Below, piece after piece: positions 1-9,186 of a DNA stretch of 47,177 bases. The first letter of the stretch is position 1, and each line of letters opens with the position of its first letter. The stretch is from Archaeoglobi archaeon JdFR-42 (GTDB taxonomy: Archaea > Halobacteriota > Archaeoglobi > Archaeoglobales > JdFR-42): contig MTND01000014.1 in assembly GCA_002010305.1 (NCBI GenBank), positions 1 to 47,177 of the forward strand, given 5' to 3'. Below the pieces are notes generated by a model. That model had not been told where the DNA came from and searched no databases. It saw nothing but the letters and a program-made list of their open reading frames with translations. The position numbers and the translations under genes were made by a program.

Positions 1-198
1 ATGGGAAAAGCCATGGGAGAATTCAAGAAAGCCCAGAAAGAAACCGAAGTAGAGTTACAATCCATAACCCAGCCCCAGCTAACCAAGGTCCAGCAGATGG
101 CTAAGGATCTGGGCATAGACATCACGGGCAAGTCCGATGAAGAACTCCTAGATGAGATCAACACCCTTCTACCCAAAAAGGAAAGCACTGAGCCCTAA
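1..198 (+). CDS. tatA: TatA/Hcf106-family twin-arginine translocation protein, C-terminal part
   Basis: TatA forms the membrane pore through which folded twin-arginine proteins are exported. What is visible is only the part after the membrane helix: GKAMGEFKKAQKE is the typical amphipathic helix, followed by an acidic tail ending LLPKKESTEP. The N-terminal membrane helix must lie left of the window, so the first ATG here is probably internal and the gene is cut by the window edge, not broken. The family call rests on a short stretch. Confidence 0.72.
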   Translation: MGKAMGEFKKAQKETEVELQSITQPQLTKVQQMAKDLGIDITGKSDEELLDEINTLLPKKESTEP

Positions 199-207
199 TA
201 CTAATCC

Positions 208-390
208 CTATTCCGTTTCTATAGACTGGATCTGCGTTTTCTGGAAGATATTTGCTGCTATCAGGTCTATGGAGATATACCTGAAGGCCCTTTCTACACG
301 TCTCTCTTTTCCTGCCTTTGTAAGTAATTTCTGAGATCTCTTTTTGGGAAGTTGTAGTTCAATATCAGTATAATGTCCGTGAAAAAACCA
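208..390 (-). pseudogene. Unidentified open-frame remnant (about 60 codons, no start codon)
   Basis: Between the tatA end and the pstA remnant, the minus strand has an open frame of about 60 codons that opens after a stop near 391 and ends at TAG (208-210). It has no ATG, GTG or TTG near its beginning. The translation is amino-acid-like (LTKAGKERRVERAFRYISID is a good helix), which suggests a 5'-truncated gene in this damaged region. I do not recognise the family. It may be a chance frame. Confidence 0.3.
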
Positions 391-451
391 TTAAGTCTCT
401 CGTTACCATACTTTACAGTCTTTCACCCGTGGATACACTATATTGAAGGTT

Positions 452-802
452 TTATTTAACCCATACTTTCCTCCCTTCTTTTATAAATATAACTCTGGCT
501 CCATTTTTCTCAATGATGTCTCCTATCCTTTCTAAGTATCTGGATACGAGAAAAGTTTTAATGGCATCTTCAGAGGTTCTAAGAATCATAGGAACGGCAA
601 GGATAATCAAAGCTAAAGCTCCTGCAAATGCTGAAAATCCAAATTTAAGAACTAAAAGGGTATAGATAAATACCCCTGTAACGATTGATGGCGTTCCAAC
701 AAAAGTGTCTCCAAAAAGCCGTATTATCTCTTTAAATCTGGAGTTTTTCGACTCGGAAATGTATATGGCCGAAAGAACTCCAACTGGTATACTGATCGCC
801 AT
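452..802 (-). pseudogene. Deletion fusion: N-terminal part of PstA joined to the C-terminal end of PhoU
   Basis: Residues 1-82 match the middle of the phosphate ABC permease PstA (AISIPVGVLSAIYISE, GDTFVGTPSIVTGVF, and PMILRTSEDAIK, which in intact PstA leads into the EAA loop). At about position 556 the text switches to SRYLERIGDIIEKNGARVIF...GRKVW, the end of a classical PhoU. In the usual order pstA-pstB-phoU this is what a deletion of the rest of pstA, all of pstB and most of phoU would leave. The normal PstA N-terminus is also missing. The product cannot be a working permease. An assembly error is an alternative. Confidence 0.72.
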
Positions 803-1557
803 CTGGTGGCCCTTTACTTGACAGGGTATGACTCCATACGGATTAACTTAACCAGTGCTGGACAGTTCAGGAGCGCAATCTTAAACATTTCTCGACAGCT
901 TATAGGATGTGAAATCCTTACTGATACTGGAAACTACATAATCATGGAAGTTCTAGTTGAGGATGGTAGAATCAAAACAGAAGAGCTCCTCAGGAGGATG
1001 AATAAATATGCTACTCTATGCTTAATGACATAAAGAAAATATTGAAGGCCAGAGATAAGAATCTTATCGAGGATATTTGCGAGCGAGAAGGAGAAGTGGA
1101 TAAACTGTATTTTCTCATTGTTAGGCAGCTCAAGAAAGCAGTGGAGTCACAGCGAATAGCTAATAAACTCGGCCTATCAAGTAAAAAAGATTGTCTTGGT
1201 TACAGGATGGTAGTAAAAAGCCTTGAAAGGATAGGAGATCATATTAGATCTATTGCAGAAAACTGCAGAGGGCTGGACATCCCTCCAGAGAATTATGATA
1301 TCCTTGCAGATAAAGTTCTGGAATTGTTTGAGTCTTCGATGATTGCTTTTTTCAAAAAAGACGTGTCCTCTACTGATATAATATTCGAAAACTTCAGAAA
1401 GCTCGATCGCATATTTCATCAATATTATGAAAGAAATTTCACCTCTCGTAAAGGTATTCCAAGAGCCCTTTTAAAACAGAGAATCCTGGATAGCTTTGCT
1501 AGAATTGCTCATTACAGTACGAACATATCAGAGATAACCATAAACATGTCTATATGA
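797..1557 (+). pseudogene. Archaeal AbrB/PhoU-type phosphate regulator, 5'-truncated and frameshifted
   Basis: The frame from about 797 to 1033 (ALYLTGYDSIRINL, ISRQLIGCEI, EELLRRMNKY) is the middle of the archaeal fusion of a SpoVT/AbrB domain with PhoU repeats. The frame from 1018 to 1557 (DKLYFLIVRQLKKA, YRMVVKSLERIGDHIRSIAE) is the rest of the same protein. One missing base near 1015-1020 would rejoin them (RRMNKYATL then NDIKKILKARD). The DNA-binding AbrB domain is gone: the match starts at the junction with the inverted pstA remnant, where only a few bases overlap. It is read as a pseudogene of a phosphate-uptake regulator. The 1018-1557 piece alone could still be translated. Confidence 0.75.
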
Positions 1558-1649
1558 GAAGAGAACGCTCATTGAGATAAAATAAGATTACCATCACTGA
1601 GTCCGTATGAAAGTTTAGTGCATGAATTGACCTGATGCTATAACCTTGT

Positions 1650-2456
1650 CTATTGACGGAAAGACTCTTGATTCAGTTTCTCCATCACCTTATTTCTGCT
1701 CCATCCTTCATGAACGAGTTTAACAAGCATTTCCACCATAATTTTCGGATTTTTATGCTGAAATACATTTCTTCCTATGGCAACTCCAGAAACTCCTTGA
1801 GATAACGCTTCGGCAATAACATCAAAAAGTTCCATATCAGATTTCACCCTTGGCCCTCCGGCTATTACTACAGGCACAGAACAGCTGTCTATCACTTCTG
1901 CAAATCTTTCATCCCTTGAATAATTGGTTTTAATGATATCTGCTCCGAGTTCATCCCCAATTCTGACCACATGTTTTATTATGTCTACGTCCTGTTCATC
2001 ATGAACATTTTCTCCTCTGGGGTACATCATTGCCATCAGGGGCATTCCCCACTCTTCAGCCTCTCTACTGATTGTTCCAAGGGTTTCAAGCATGAAATCA
2101 TCATATTTTCCTCCAAGATTAATGTGGATGCTGATAGCATCGGCTCCAGCTTTTATGGCCTCTTCCACAGTTGCCACAATGACTTTTTTATTTGGGTTAG
2201 GTGAGAAATCAGCACTTGCTGATAGATGAGTAATCAATCCGATATCCCCTTTAATATATGGGACAACTCGTTTCATTATCCCTTTGTGGAGAATGATAGC
2301 ATCAGCCCCACCATCTATCACTTCTTGGATAATTCGGCCTATGTTGTCCAAACCAGTAATAGGGCCTGATGAGACTGCATGGTCCAAGGGAACTATAACT
2401 ACCTTACCTGAATTCCTGTTGAAAATGCGTTTTAACCTGAGAATCTTCCCAGACAT
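1650..2456 (-). CDS. 2-amino-3,7-dideoxy-D-threo-hept-6-ulosonate (ADH) synthase, DhnA-type aldolase
   Basis: Class I aldolase of the archaeal shikimate route. It makes the ADH precursor of 3-dehydroquinate in archaea that lack DAHP synthase (role known for MJ0400 homologues). The sequence shows LKRIFNRNSGKVVIVPLDHAVSSGP near the N-terminus, MMYPRG with the likely acid/base Tyr, DIIKTNYS with the Schiff-base Lys, and the phosphate-binding VIAGGP and GVAIGRNVFQ. Length of about 268 residues is normal. I prefer the ATG at 2456 over the one at 2478-2480, because a TATA-like stretch overlaps the upstream ATG about 25 bases before 2456. It is divergent from pyrD. A class I fructose-bisphosphate aldolase is the alternative. 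Confidence 0.87.
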   Translation of the reverse strand: MSGKILRLKRIFNRNSGKVVIVPLDHAVSSGPITGLDNIGRIIQEVIDGGADAIILHKGIMKRVVPYIKGDIGLITHLSASADFSPNPNKKVIVATVEEAIKAGADAISIHINLGGKYDDFMLETLGTISREAEEWGMPLMAMMYPRGENVHDEQDVDIIKHVVRIGDELGADIIKTNYSRDERFAEVIDSCSVPVVIAGGPRVKSDMELFDVIAEALSQGVSGVAIGRNVFQHKNPKIMVEMLVKLVHEGWSRNKVMEKLNQESFRQ

Positions 2457-2539
2457 CAAAGAGTGTTGGTTTTTTTGCATTAAAAGTATTTCGATAGGAT
2501 GGCAAGGGTTAAATTCTATGAATTTCTTTCAGAAAACGG

Positions 2540-3424
2540 ATGCTTGAGGTAAGAATTGGGGATATGGTACTGGAAAATCCCACTGTTCTTGCATCTGGTA
2601 TTATGGGGACTACAGTATCAAGTTTGAACAGAATTGCCAGAGTAGCGGGTGGTGTTGTCACCAAATCTGTAACCTCTGAACCAAGGGAGGGGTTCAAAAA
2701 TCCCACAGTAGTGAATGTGAATTGTGGTATTTTAAACGCTGTAGGTCTATCTAACCCGTCAGCAAAGCTTTTTGCACAGGAACTGGAAAGATATAATGGA
2801 GAAGCCCCTCTTATTGTTAGTCTTGCTGGCAGTGAAGAAGAAATTCCGGAATTGGTGTCCTTTTTTCCCATGGCTCAGGGATTTGAATTGAACCTGAGCT
2901 GTCCTCATGTGGGGAGTATGGGAGCAGAACTGGGGTCAGACCCTGAGTTAGTTGAAAATATCTGCAGGAGAGTAAAGAAACGAACCAGTAAACCAATATT
3001 TGTGAAACTATCTCCAAATGTAACAGACATTGTTGAAATAGGTCGAGGGGCGGAAAGAGGAGGAGCGGATGGAGTTGTGGCCATCAATACGTTGAGAGCT
3101 ATGGTCATCGATGTTGAAGCTGGAAAACCCATTTTGAGCAATAGGATCGGTGGTCTTTCCGGAAAAGCCATAAAACCTGTGGCGGTGAGATGTGTCTATG
3201 AACTTTTTGAGACACTCAAAATACCTGTAATTGGTTGTGGAGGGATTATAACTTGGAGAGATGCCGTTGAATTTTTGATGGCTGGTGCGAGTGCAGTTCA
3301 GATAGGTTCCGGGGTTTTTTACGGGACGTCGATTTTTAAGAGTGTTATTGAGGGTATAAAGGATTTCCTCGTTAGAAAAAACCTGTCCCTAGAAGATGTT
3401 ATTGGAATGGCTCATAGGAATTGA
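2540..3424 (+). CDS. pyrD: Dihydroorotate dehydrogenase B, catalytic subunit
   Basis: FMN enzyme oxidising dihydroorotate to orotate in pyrimidine synthesis. Family features seen: ENPTVLASGIMG at the N-terminus, NLSCPHVG carrying the catalytic Cys of the class 1B enzymes, KPIFVKLSPNVTDI, GLSGKAIKP, and the FMN-phosphate site IGCGGIITWRDAVEF with GASAVQIGSG. 294 residues is a full-length subunit. The stop overlaps the pyrK reading frame and pyrK follows directly, the expected pair for the NAD-linked B-type complex. Confidence 0.95.
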   Translation: MLEVRIGDMVLENPTVLASGIMGTTVSSLNRIARVAGGVVTKSVTSEPREGFKNPTVVNVNCGILNAVGLSNPSAKLFAQELERYNGEAPLIVSLAGSEEEIPELVSFFPMAQGFELNLSCPHVGSMGAELGSDPELVENICRRVKKRTSKPIFVKLSPNVTDIVEIGRGAERGGADGVVAINTLRAMVIDVEAGKPILSNRIGGLSGKAIKPVAVRCVYELFETLKIPVIGCGGIITWRDAVEFLMAGASAVQIGSGVFYGTSIFKSVIEGIKDFLVRKNLSLEDVIGMAHRN

Positions 3425-3438
3425 TATCAGGTGAGGAG

Positions 3439-4194
3439 ATGTATATCCGTATAGCAGAGAAAGTGATGGAAAATCCAGAAACAGTAACCCTGTATTTTTC
3501 TTACGAATTTCCTTCAGTTCCTGGACAATTCGTTATGGTAGATGTACCGGGGAAAGAAGAAATCCCTGTGAGTCTGTCTTCAGAATCTTCTATTACAGTT
3601 AAGGCCGTCGGAGATACCACCCAGAAAATGCTTAATCTAGGCAAAGGAACTATTGTGGGTATCAGAGGCCCATATGGAAATGGATTTAAGGCTGTTGAGG
3701 GAAATAAGCTGGTGGTTGGAGGAGGTATTGGGATAGCACCTTTGAGGTACCTCGTTCGATGGCTGGAAAGAGATATTGATGTTGTGTATGGGGTCAAGAC
3801 TGTTAAAGAATTCATTTTTTTTGAAGAGCTCAGGGCTAAGAATGTGGTTTTTATCACTGAAAATGGGAGTTTTGGAGAGAAGGGTACAGTAATAGATATA
3901 CTGGAATCTATGGATCTAGGTAAATATGACCAGATTTACGTATGTGGGCCGGAGATGATGATTGCCTCTATATTAAATCTTTTTGAACGAGAAAAAATCC
4001 TTCCATTAACCCAGATATCCGTTGAAAGATATATGAAATGTGGAATTGGAATCTGCGGATCTTGCTGTATTGATCCCTTTGGTCTGAGGGTATGTGTGGA
4101 AGGTCCAGTGTTTAATGGGGAAATCCTTAAGAATAGCGAGATAGGCAAATACCATCGAAATGGCTCAGGACGAAAATATGTTTGGAAGAATTGA
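3439..4194 (+). CDS. pyrK: Dihydroorotate dehydrogenase B, electron-transfer subunit (FAD, 2Fe-2S)
   Basis: PyrK passes electrons from PyrD to a soluble acceptor. The FAD-binding ferredoxin-reductase fold is visible (GQFVMVDVPG, RGPYGNGF, VVGGGIGIAPLRYLV, YVCGPEMM). The C-terminal 2Fe-2S cluster motif CGIGICGSCC with a later Cys in LRVCVEGPVF is complete. The frame opens at a TTG (3421), but the ATG at 3439 is preceded by GGTGAGG and fits the family start better. It lies directly downstream of pyrD, and its end overlaps the FAH-family gene. Confidence 0.93.
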   Translation: MYIRIAEKVMENPETVTLYFSYEFPSVPGQFVMVDVPGKEEIPVSLSSESSITVKAVGDTTQKMLNLGKGTIVGIRGPYGNGFKAVEGNKLVVGGGIGIAPLRYLVRWLERDIDVVYGVKTVKEFIFFEELRAKNVVFITENGSFGEKGTVIDILESMDLGKYDQIYVCGPEMMIASILNLFEREKILPLTQISVERYMKCGIGICGSCCIDPFGLRVCVEGPVFNGEILKNSEIGKYHRNGSGRKYVWKN

Positions 4195-4897
4195 GTGCAA
4201 TGGGGAACTGTATGAAGGACATATAGAGATAAAAGGAAAAAGTTTATTCGTGGAAGGTAAGGAGCTGCCGCTAGATGAGATATCATATCTACCCCCTGTC
4301 AATCCAAGTAAAATAATATGTATTGGTGCAAATTACATGGATCACATAAGAGAGATGAACCATGAGGTCCCGAAAAATCCGGTGATTTTTCTTAAACCAC
4401 CTTCTGCAGTAATCCCCCATGAAGGGGAAATTCTGCTACCCAAAACATCCAGAAGGGTTGATTACGAGGGTGAACTGGCTCTGGTGATTTCAAAGAAAGG
4501 GAAAGATATACAGAAAGATGAATGGGAGGAGTATGTGATGGGTTTCATGTGTTTCAATGATGTCACTGCAAGAGATTTGCAGCAAGAAGATGGGCAGTGG
4601 ACGAGGGCTAAGAGTTTCGATACGTTCGCTCCTATGGGCCCCTTCATCGTAGATGTAGACCCTTTCAACTTGGAAATAATAACAAAAGTAAATGAGAAAG
4701 TACGGCAGCAGTCAAATACCTCTAACTTGATATTTCATGTACCTGAGCTGATTGAATTCATATCCCATATAATGACTCTCGAAAAAGGAGATGTGATCTC
4801 AACAGGGACTCCCAGTGGTGTTGGCCCTCTTAATAAGGGAGATGTGGTGGAAGTGATGATTGAAAAAATAGGGACATTGAGAAATTACGTTAGGTGA
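4160..4897 (+). CDS. Fumarylacetoacetate hydrolase (FAH) family protein
   Basis: Metal-dependent FAH-fold enzyme; the family includes acylpyruvate hydrolases, isomerase/decarboxylases of aromatic catabolism and oxaloacetate tautomerases. Seen: [21 protein letters not shown], the metal-binding [19 protein letters not shown], and [16 protein letters not shown] at the C-terminus. The length of 245 residues is typical of archaeal members. The start at 4160 overlaps pyrK by 35 bases; ATG 4178 is a shorter alternative. The substrate cannot be told from sequence, and its place between pyrK and valS does not suggest a pathway. Confidence 0.85.
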   Translation: MAQDENMFGRIECNGELYEGHIEIKGKSLFVEGKELPLDEISYLPPVNPSKIICIGANYMDHIREMNHEVPKNPVIFLKPPSAVIPHEGEILLPKTSRRVDYEGELALVISKKGKDIQKDEWEEYVMGFMCFNDVTARDLQQEDGQWTRAKSFDTFAPMGPFIVDVDPFNLEIITKVNEKVRQQSNTSNLIFHVPELIEFISHIMTLEKGDVISTGTPSGVGPLNKGDVVEVMIEKIGTLRNYVR

Positions 4898-4902
4898 AAA
4901 AT

Positions 4903-7482
4903 ATGCTCTCGAAAGAATATAGCTTCAAAGAGGTAGAAGAGAAATGGAAAGACAGGTGGGATTACTCGATATATCATTTCCAGAGAGAGAGTGATAAACC
5001 TGCTTTTGTAATTGACACTCCTCCTCCATATCCAACAGGTGATTTCCATATTGGTAACGCATTGAACTGGTTTTACATTGATTTCATAGCTAGGTATAAG
5101 CGAATGAGAGGATATAATGTGATGTTTCCTCAGGGGTGGGATTGTCATGGTCTTCCCACTGAGGTTAAAGTAGAAGAGAGGTATGGAATTACAAAAAATG
5201 AGGTTCCTCGAGAGAAATTCAGAGAATTATGCATGGAATTAACTCTTGAAAACATTAAAAAAATGAAAGAGACCATGATTCGTTTGGGATTTTCAGTAGA
5301 CTGGAGTAATGAGTACATTACGATGAGGCCTGAATATTTCAGAAAAACCCAGATCTCTTTTGTCAGAATGTACAACAGGGGTTACATCTACAAGGATGAA
5401 CACCCGGTTATGTACTGTCCGAGGTGCCAGACTGCTATCGCTCAGGCAGAAGTTGAGTATGAAGAACGGGAAACTGATTTGAATTATATCAAGTTTGATG
5501 AGGAAGTTGTCATAGCCACAACAAGACCAGAACTTCTGGCTGCGTGCGTGGCAGTAGCGATCCATCCAGATGATGAGAGATATACGGATCTCATAGGTAA
5601 GGAGATCATAGTTCCGATTTTTGGTCAGAAAGTAAAGGTTATTTCTGATGAAGACGTAGATCCTGCTTTTGGAACAGGGACAGTTATGATCTGTACTTTT
5701 GGTGATAGACAGGATGTTAGATGGTGGAAAAGACACAATCTCCCTCTGAGAACTGTTATTGATAGAAATGGAAAATTGAATACTTTAGCTGGACAATATG
5801 AAGGTCAGTCAGTAAAGAAATGCAGGGATAATATTGTAGAAGACCTAAAGAGAAAAGGGCTGCTGATCAGACAGGAAAAAATAGTCCAGAACGTCGGACT
5901 GTGCTGGAGGTGCAAAACTCCTATCGAAATTGTGGCTCAGAGGCAATGGTTTGTAAAAGTCATCGGTAATGAGGTGCTGGAAGCTGCAGAAAAAATTCAA
6001 TGGATCCCGGAACATATGAAAATACGGTTGAAAAACTGGGTCGAGGCAATGGAATGGGATTGGTGTATTTCTAGGCAGAGAGTATTTGCAACTCCGATAC
6101 CTGTATGGTATTGCAAGAAATGTGGTCAAGTTATGGTGGCTGAAGAGGAATGGTTGCCTGTGGATCCATTGAAAGATTCACCAAAAAAGCCCTGTGTGTG
6201 TGGTAGTAATGAGTTTGAAGGGGAAAGTGATGTCCTTGATACATGGATGGACAGCTCTATAACTTCTCTGGCCATTACCGGATGGCCTGACGATCTGAGG
6301 GGTTATCCCACTCAGCTAAGACCTCAGGGTCATGATATAATCCGTACATGGGCTTTTTACACCATTCTCAGATCTCTTGCCCTTGTTGAGCAAATTCCAT
6401 GGCATTCCATTGTGATAAATGGAATGGTGCTAGGGGAAGATGGAAGAAAAATGTCTAAAAGTCTGGGGAATATAATTTCTCCAGAAGAAGTGGTGGAGAG
6501 GTATGGAGCAGATGCTTTAAGACAGTGGGCCGCTATCGGAGGAGTGGTGGGTTCTGATGTCCAATTTTCTTGGAAAGAAGTGGTATCTGCCTCTAGGTTC
6601 ATGCAGAAGTTCTGGAGTGTGGTAAGATTTTCTATCAACCATTTAATGGACTACATACCATCCCACAAAGATATTGAGAATCTAAAAACAACCGATAAAT
6701 GGATTTTGAGTCTTTTAAACAAATTAATCGAGAGAGTAACTGTGTATATGGAAGAATATAGATTTGATGAGGCTCTTAAAGAAATTCGTTCATTTTTGTG
6801 GGATGAATTTGCCGATAATTATATTGAGCTGGTTAAGGGTAGGCTGTACAGAGACAAAGATAGAGGAGCAAAATACACACTTAAAAAAGTGGTTGAAGCT
6901 CTGATTATCATGTATGCTCCATTCGCTCCTTTTATGGCTGAAGAGATGTACCATATTGTCAATAACAAGAGTGTTCACACAGAACAGTGGCCTTCTCCGG
7001 ATAAAGAGATGATTGATGAGAGTGCTGAAAGAGATGGAGAATTGATAAAGGAGATAGTGAGCAGTATTAGACGGTTAAAACACGAAAAAGGCCTCCCGCT
7101 CAATGCCCCCCTTAAGAATATAACCATCGTCTCTAGAAATGATTTTGATGTTATTGATATAGCCGATGCGACTAGCAGTCCGGTGAGAATAGTGGAGGGG
7201 GTGCCTGAGATCAGAGAGGTGGTAAGTGAGGTAAAACCAATTCTTAAGGAAATTGGGCCGAGGTTTAGAGAAAAGGCCAGAACGGTAATTGATGCTCTAT
7301 CAACCTTAAATGAAGAAGATGCGAAAAAACTTGAAAGGGACGGATACTTAAATATATCATTAGACGGAGACATGGTAACTGTGGAGAGAGATTGGGTTGA
7401 AATCGTTAAAAATATAGTCTCAGAAGGACGTAAGGTAGAGCTCATACACATCGGCGATATTACTGTTATGGTCGAGGTGTAG
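4903..7482 (+). CDS. valS: Valyl-tRNA synthetase
   Basis: Class I synthetase charging tRNA-Val. Seen in order: the HIGH-type site [24 protein letters not shown] (archaeal ValRS type), the zinc-finger-like [14 protein letters not shown], the editing domain with [18 protein letters not shown] and [12 protein letters not shown], a second Cys-rich knuckle (WYCKKCGQ...CVCGS), and KMSKSLGN. The C-terminal anticodon-binding domain is present. Start ATG 4903 has AGGTGA 8 bases before it; a GTG at 4894 overlapping the previous stop is possible. Full length for an archaeal ValRS. Confidence 0.96.
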   Translation: MLSKEYSFKEVEEKWKDRWDYSIYHFQRESDKPAFVIDTPPPYPTGDFHIGNALNWFYIDFIARYKRMRGYNVMFPQGWDCHGLPTEVKVEERYGITKNEVPREKFRELCMELTLENIKKMKETMIRLGFSVDWSNEYITMRPEYFRKTQISFVRMYNRGYIYKDEHPVMYCPRCQTAIAQAEVEYEERETDLNYIKFDEEVVIATTRPELLAACVAVAIHPDDERYTDLIGKEIIVPIFGQKVKVISDEDVDPAFGTGTVMICTFGDRQDVRWWKRHNLPLRTVIDRNGKLNTLAGQYEGQSVKKCRDNIVEDLKRKGLLIRQEKIVQNVGLCWRCKTPIEIVAQRQWFVKVIGNEVLEAAEKIQWIPEHMKIRLKNWVEAMEWDWCISRQRVFATPIPVWYCKKCGQVMVAEEEWLPVDPLKDSPKKPCVCGSNEFEGESDVLDTWMDSSITSLAITGWPDDLRGYPTQLRPQGHDIIRTWAFYTILRSLALVEQIPWHSIVINGMVLGEDGRKMSKSLGNIISPEEVVERYGADALRQWAAIGGVVGSDVQFSWKEVVSASRFMQKFWSVVRFSINHLMDYIPSHKDIENLKTTDKWILSLLNKLIERVTVYMEEYRFDEALKEIRSFLWDEFADNYIELVKGRLYRDKDRGAKYTLKKVVEALIIMYAPFAPFMAEEMYHIVNNKSVHTEQWPSPDKEMIDESAERDGELIKEIVSSIRRLKHEKGLPLNAPLKNITIVSRNDFDVIDIADATSSPVRIVEGVPEIREVVSEVKPILKEIGPRFREKARTVIDALSTLNEEDAKKLERDGYLNISLDGDMVTVERDWVEIVKNIVSEGRKVELIHIGDITVMVEV

Positions 7483-7484
7483 AT

Positions 7485-7865
7485 ATGGATAATAGTGAGA
7501 CCATGGAAACCAGGATTGTAGAACTGCTTGAAGGCGAGCCTACTTTTAGTCATATTTTGAAATGCGTTCTGGGTATTACTCCTTCAGAGATTGAGGTGTA
7601 TATGGCTCTTTTTAAACATCCCGATTCAGGGGTTGATGAAATTGCTGAATCCATCGACAAGGATAGGAGTGGTGTGTACAGAAGCCTTCAGTCCCTTCTC
7701 GAAAAAGGTCTTGTGGAAAGGGATTATCGTATTTTAAAGCAGGGTGGTTACAAATATCTGTATAAGCCAATACCCGTGGATGAATTAAAAAATAGACTCA
7801 AAAATGAGCTTCGTCAGTGGTATAAGAAATTGAGCGAAATAGTGAATGGATTTGAACTTGAATAG
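7485..7865 (+). CDS. TrmB-like winged-helix transcriptional regulator
   Basis: 126-residue protein with one winged helix: ITPSEIEVYMALFKHP begins the domain, VDEIAESIDKDRSGVYRSLQSLLEKGLV is the helix-turn-helix with recognition helix, and YKYLYKPIPVDEL is the wing. This layout is that of TrmB/Lrs14-type archaeal regulators without a sugar-binding domain. A short helical C-terminus could mediate dimers. It starts 3 bases after valS and is probably cotranscribed with it. Target unknown. Confidence 0.8.
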   Translation: MDNSETMETRIVELLEGEPTFSHILKCVLGITPSEIEVYMALFKHPDSGVDEIAESIDKDRSGVYRSLQSLLEKGLVERDYRILKQGGYKYLYKPIPVDELKNRLKNELRQWYKKLSEIVNGFELE

Positions 7866-7875
7866 ATTACATCAT

Positions 7876-9024
7876 TTAAAGACACTCGTTAACCAGTTCA
7901 ATCACGTCTTTTAATTCCATGTCAGCCCCTTTTATCTTCTTTACACCGTCTTTTAAGTTTAGTTTACAGAACGGACAGCAGGAAGTAAGGAGGTCTGCCT
8001 TTGTCTCAAGGGCTTGTCTCACTCTTTTTTCGGAAATGCTTTCAGCTAGATCTTTAAACTGAGATTTCACTCCACCACCGGCTCCACAGCAAAGAGCCTC
8101 ATCTTTTATCTGATCCATCTCTATCAGTTCAACCCCTAAAGCCCTAAGAATGTTTCTGGGCGGGTCATATACTTTGACATGTCGTCCGAGATGGCAGGGA
8201 TCATGGTAAGTGGCTTTAGCATTCAACTTTCTGGAGAATTTCACCTTACCCTCTTGTATGAGATTATCAATAAATTCTGAAATATGAAGGATGTTAAAGT
8301 TAAAATCTAGTCCCAGTTCTTTCGCAAACCTGGGGTAGTCTATTTTAATGGTCCTGAAACATCCAGAGCATGTTGCAACTATGGTTTCAGCTCCCTGATT
8401 TTTCCAGGAGGTTATATTATGTCTTACGAGATCTCTTACAATATCAAGCTGACCTGTTCTGATAAATGGGCTCCCGCAACACCATTCATCTCCTCCTAGG
8501 TAGTTGAACTCAATTCCTAATTTCCCAAATACTTCCACACTATTCCTTGAAAGCTCTTTCATCCTGTAAGATGCAGTACACCCTGCAAAATACACTAAGT
8601 TACTGTTTTTGGATATCTCGATACCTTCAGGCATCCAATCTCCTCTTGCTTCAGGGAGCTCCCCATAAGGGTTATGCTTCTCAAAAGCAATCTCTTTGAG
8701 ACGTTTGTGTACCGGAAGAGGAGCATAACCATGATCGACGATAGAGGACCTAATACTCTCCCAGAATTCTATAAGGGGTATGTTAACTTGACATACTTCT
8801 TCACACATACCACATGTCATACATTGATATACGCTCTGCACCATCTTCTCACTGTATTTTGCCCTCTTTTTCAAAACATTCTTGGCGAAGAATATCTTAC
8901 CTCGGGGGGAAACTGATTCCCATCCAATTTCTTTGAAGACGGGACAAACCCTGCAAAATCCACACTGAGCACAGTTATAGATCTCTTTTTCGATCTCCTT
9001 TTCGAACATAACTTTAGCTTTCAT
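7876..9024 (-). CDS. HdrD/GlpC-like Fe-S protein with two CCG domains
   Basis: 382-residue soluble protein with an N-terminal ferredoxin domain (CAQCGFCRVCPVF and CMTCGMCEEVCQV, eight Cys for two 4Fe-4S clusters) and two CCG repeats (CTASYRM...EWCCGSPF; CSGCFR; HDPCHLGRH...ALCCGAGGG). This is the architecture of heterodisulfide reductase HdrD and of GlpC/LldE-type subunits. Members pass electrons between flavin dehydrogenases and heterodisulfide or membrane carriers. No hdrE or flavin partner is adjacent, so the partner is unknown. A 160-base gap with nested dyads separates it from the upstream regulator on the same strand. Confidence 0.87.
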   Translation of the reverse strand: MKAKVMFEKEIEKEIYNCAQCGFCRVCPVFKEIGWESVSPRGKIFFAKNVLKKRAKYSEKMVQSVYQCMTCGMCEEVCQVNIPLIEFWESIRSSIVDHGYAPLPVHKRLKEIAFEKHNPYGELPEARGDWMPEGIEISKNSNLVYFAGCTASYRMKELSRNSVEVFGKLGIEFNYLGGDEWCCGSPFIRTGQLDIVRDLVRHNITSWKNQGAETIVATCSGCFRTIKIDYPRFAKELGLDFNFNILHISEFIDNLIQEGKVKFSRKLNAKATYHDPCHLGRHVKVYDPPRNILRALGVELIEMDQIKDEALCCGAGGGVKSQFKDLAESISEKRVRQALETKADLLTSCCPFCKLNLKDGVKKIKGADMELKDVIELVNECL

Positions 9025-9054
9025 CCTCTTCTCCTCAACACTGTATGGCTAAAT

Positions 9055-9180
9055 GAACAACCATGTTAAGTCGAATTATGGGCGATCCAGCATAGTATTT
9101 CTAGGAACAGTTTCAGTGGTTTAGGATAATCCTATTAAATTTTTTCGAAACTGAAAATTTTTCTTAAACAATGGTTGTTG
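9055..9180. repeat. Nested inverted repeats in the intergenic region upstream of the HdrD-like gene
   Basis: Three dyads are nested. The outer arms are AACAACCATGTTAAG (from 9056) and, on the other strand, AACAACCATTGTTTAAG (ending near 9179). The middle arms are CAGTTTC (about 9108-9115) and GAAACTG (about 9147-9153). The inner one is TAGGAT-A-ATCCTA-like (about 9122-9134). The whole 125 bases could fold as one interrupted stem in RNA from either strand. It may be a leader structure for the minus-strand HdrD-like gene, or a small non-autonomous element. Confidence 0.5.
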
Positions 9181-9186
9181 TATATC

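Noticed and set aside
152-334. Plus-strand 60-codon frame after tatA
   Set aside because: Overlaps the tatA end out of frame, has a Ser/Phe-rich shadow-like composition and no start context.
1018-1557. A separate, intact PhoU-family gene
   Set aside because: Its sequence begins in the middle of the archaeal AbrB/PhoU protein, and the missing part is present just upstream in another frame, so it is treated as part of one frameshifted gene.
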